Shown piece after piece: positions 63,845 to 64,000 of a stretch of 64,000 nt of DNA. Position numbers and translations under genes: made by a program. Below the pieces are notes generated by a model. That model did not search any database. It was given only the letters and a program-made list of their open reading frames with translations, and was not told the origin of the DNA. The first letter of the stretch is position 1. The number at the start of each line of letters is the position of its first letter. The DNA comes from Candidatus Poribacteria bacterium (lineage in GTDB: Bacteria; Poribacteria; WGA-4E; WGA-3G). The DNA lies in the NCBI GenBank assembly GCA_028818705.1, contig JAPPNJ010000217.1, forward strand, positions 1-64,000, in the 5' to 3' direction.

Positions 63845-64000
63845 GAAGGTAGCAGTCATTGGCGGTGGACTTGGTGCGCTCAGCGGTGCGATTCGTCTCG
63901 CTCGGTTGGGATTCTCTGTACGACTGTTCGAGAAGAATCCGAAGGTCGGTGGGAAGGTGAACGAGGTTGTTTTGGAGAGCTACCGGTTTGATACCGGAGC
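63834..64000 (+). CDS. Phytoene desaturase-like carotenoid oxidoreductase, 5' end only
   Basis: The frame from ATG 63834 runs to the window edge without a stop: VAVIGGGLGALSGAIRLARL, the FAD-binding GxGxxG start, then VRLFEKNPKVGGKVN and YRFDTGA, which match CrtI-type desaturases. It overlaps the lycopene cyclase stop by 11 bases, as is usual for this operon. Desaturase versus related CrtO/CrtN-type oxidase cannot be decided from 55 residues. Confidence 0.75.
   Translation, partial: MKNKKVAVIGGGLGALSGAIRLARLGFSVRLFEKNPKVGGKVNEVVLESYRFDTG

Noticed and set aside
1..64000. tRNA, rRNA, riboswitch or replication origin signals
   Set aside because: No cloverleaf, conserved rRNA stretch, DnaA-box cluster or known riboswitch core was found by eye; a covariance-model scan would be the decisive test.

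Overview
The window looks like part of a chromosome of an uncultivated, free-living or host-associated bacterium of the Candidatus Poribacteria type or a close relative. This rests on the gene families and not on any marker gene: phytanoyl-CoA dioxygenases, LamG proteins, CRTAC1/ASPIC and FG-GAP propellers, a secreted sensor-type propeller, DUF4038-type glycosidases, C-terminal sorting domains with an NPFNPETWIP motif, sulfotransferase, and many short dispersed palindromes. No rRNA, tRNA or CRISPR array was seen.

Layout. 1-3.7 kb is a mobile region: the end of an IS3-type element, a single-chain restriction-modification enzyme (nuclease, methylase and recognition domains), and a broken IS1595-type transposase whose stop codon overlaps the start of the R-M gene. 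4-15 kb holds a lipoprotein, an enolase-superfamily dehydratase, PhyH dioxygenases (one intact, one internally deleted), an FG-GAP lipoprotein with a porin-like partner beside a truncated TetR regulator, a sulfotransferase/methyltransferase pair, a LamG protein, an APH-type kinase and a nucleoside phosphorylase. 16-25.5 kb is a tandem duplication of a three-gene cassette: an ECF sigma factor fused to a C-terminal helix-turn-helix-like domain, then two ABC-2 type permeases with no ATPase. Both copies carry the same putative ECF promoter, and a third copy of that promoter lies before the lipoprotein at 4.1 kb.

25.6-39.3 kb carries a phosphodiesterase, a HhH-like protein with a frameshifted partner, a DDE transposase, a ribbon-helix-helix regulator coupled to an esterase, a MATE exporter with an N-terminal frameshift, a CRTAC1/TPR pair, a CBM9-like secreted protein, an O-methyltransferase and a Gfo/Idh/MocA oxidoreductase. 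39.5-60.6 kb is dominated by large secreted proteins: an LRR/glycosidase/YWTD/sorting-domain protein, a frameshifted WD40 protein with the same sorting domain, a DUF5060/DUF4038/PKD/LamG protein, a 1458-residue sensor-type propeller lipoprotein and an outer-membrane-type protein. Between them are an epimerase, a nucleoside hydrolase, an amidohydrolase and an SLC12-like transporter.

The right end (60.6-64 kb) is a light-regulated carotenoid locus: a CarH-type B12 photoreceptor/repressor divergent from an overlapping operon of IPP isomerase, a small secreted protein, a lycopene cyclase and a phytoene desaturase that runs off the edge.

Between genes, several families of short palindromes recur, with stem changes that preserve pairing. 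One palindrome type sits in frame inside the giant propeller gene, in the manner of Rickettsia palindromic elements. Three genes carry frameshifts that one added base in a short homopolymer run would repair, so assembly error must be considered before calling them pseudogenes.
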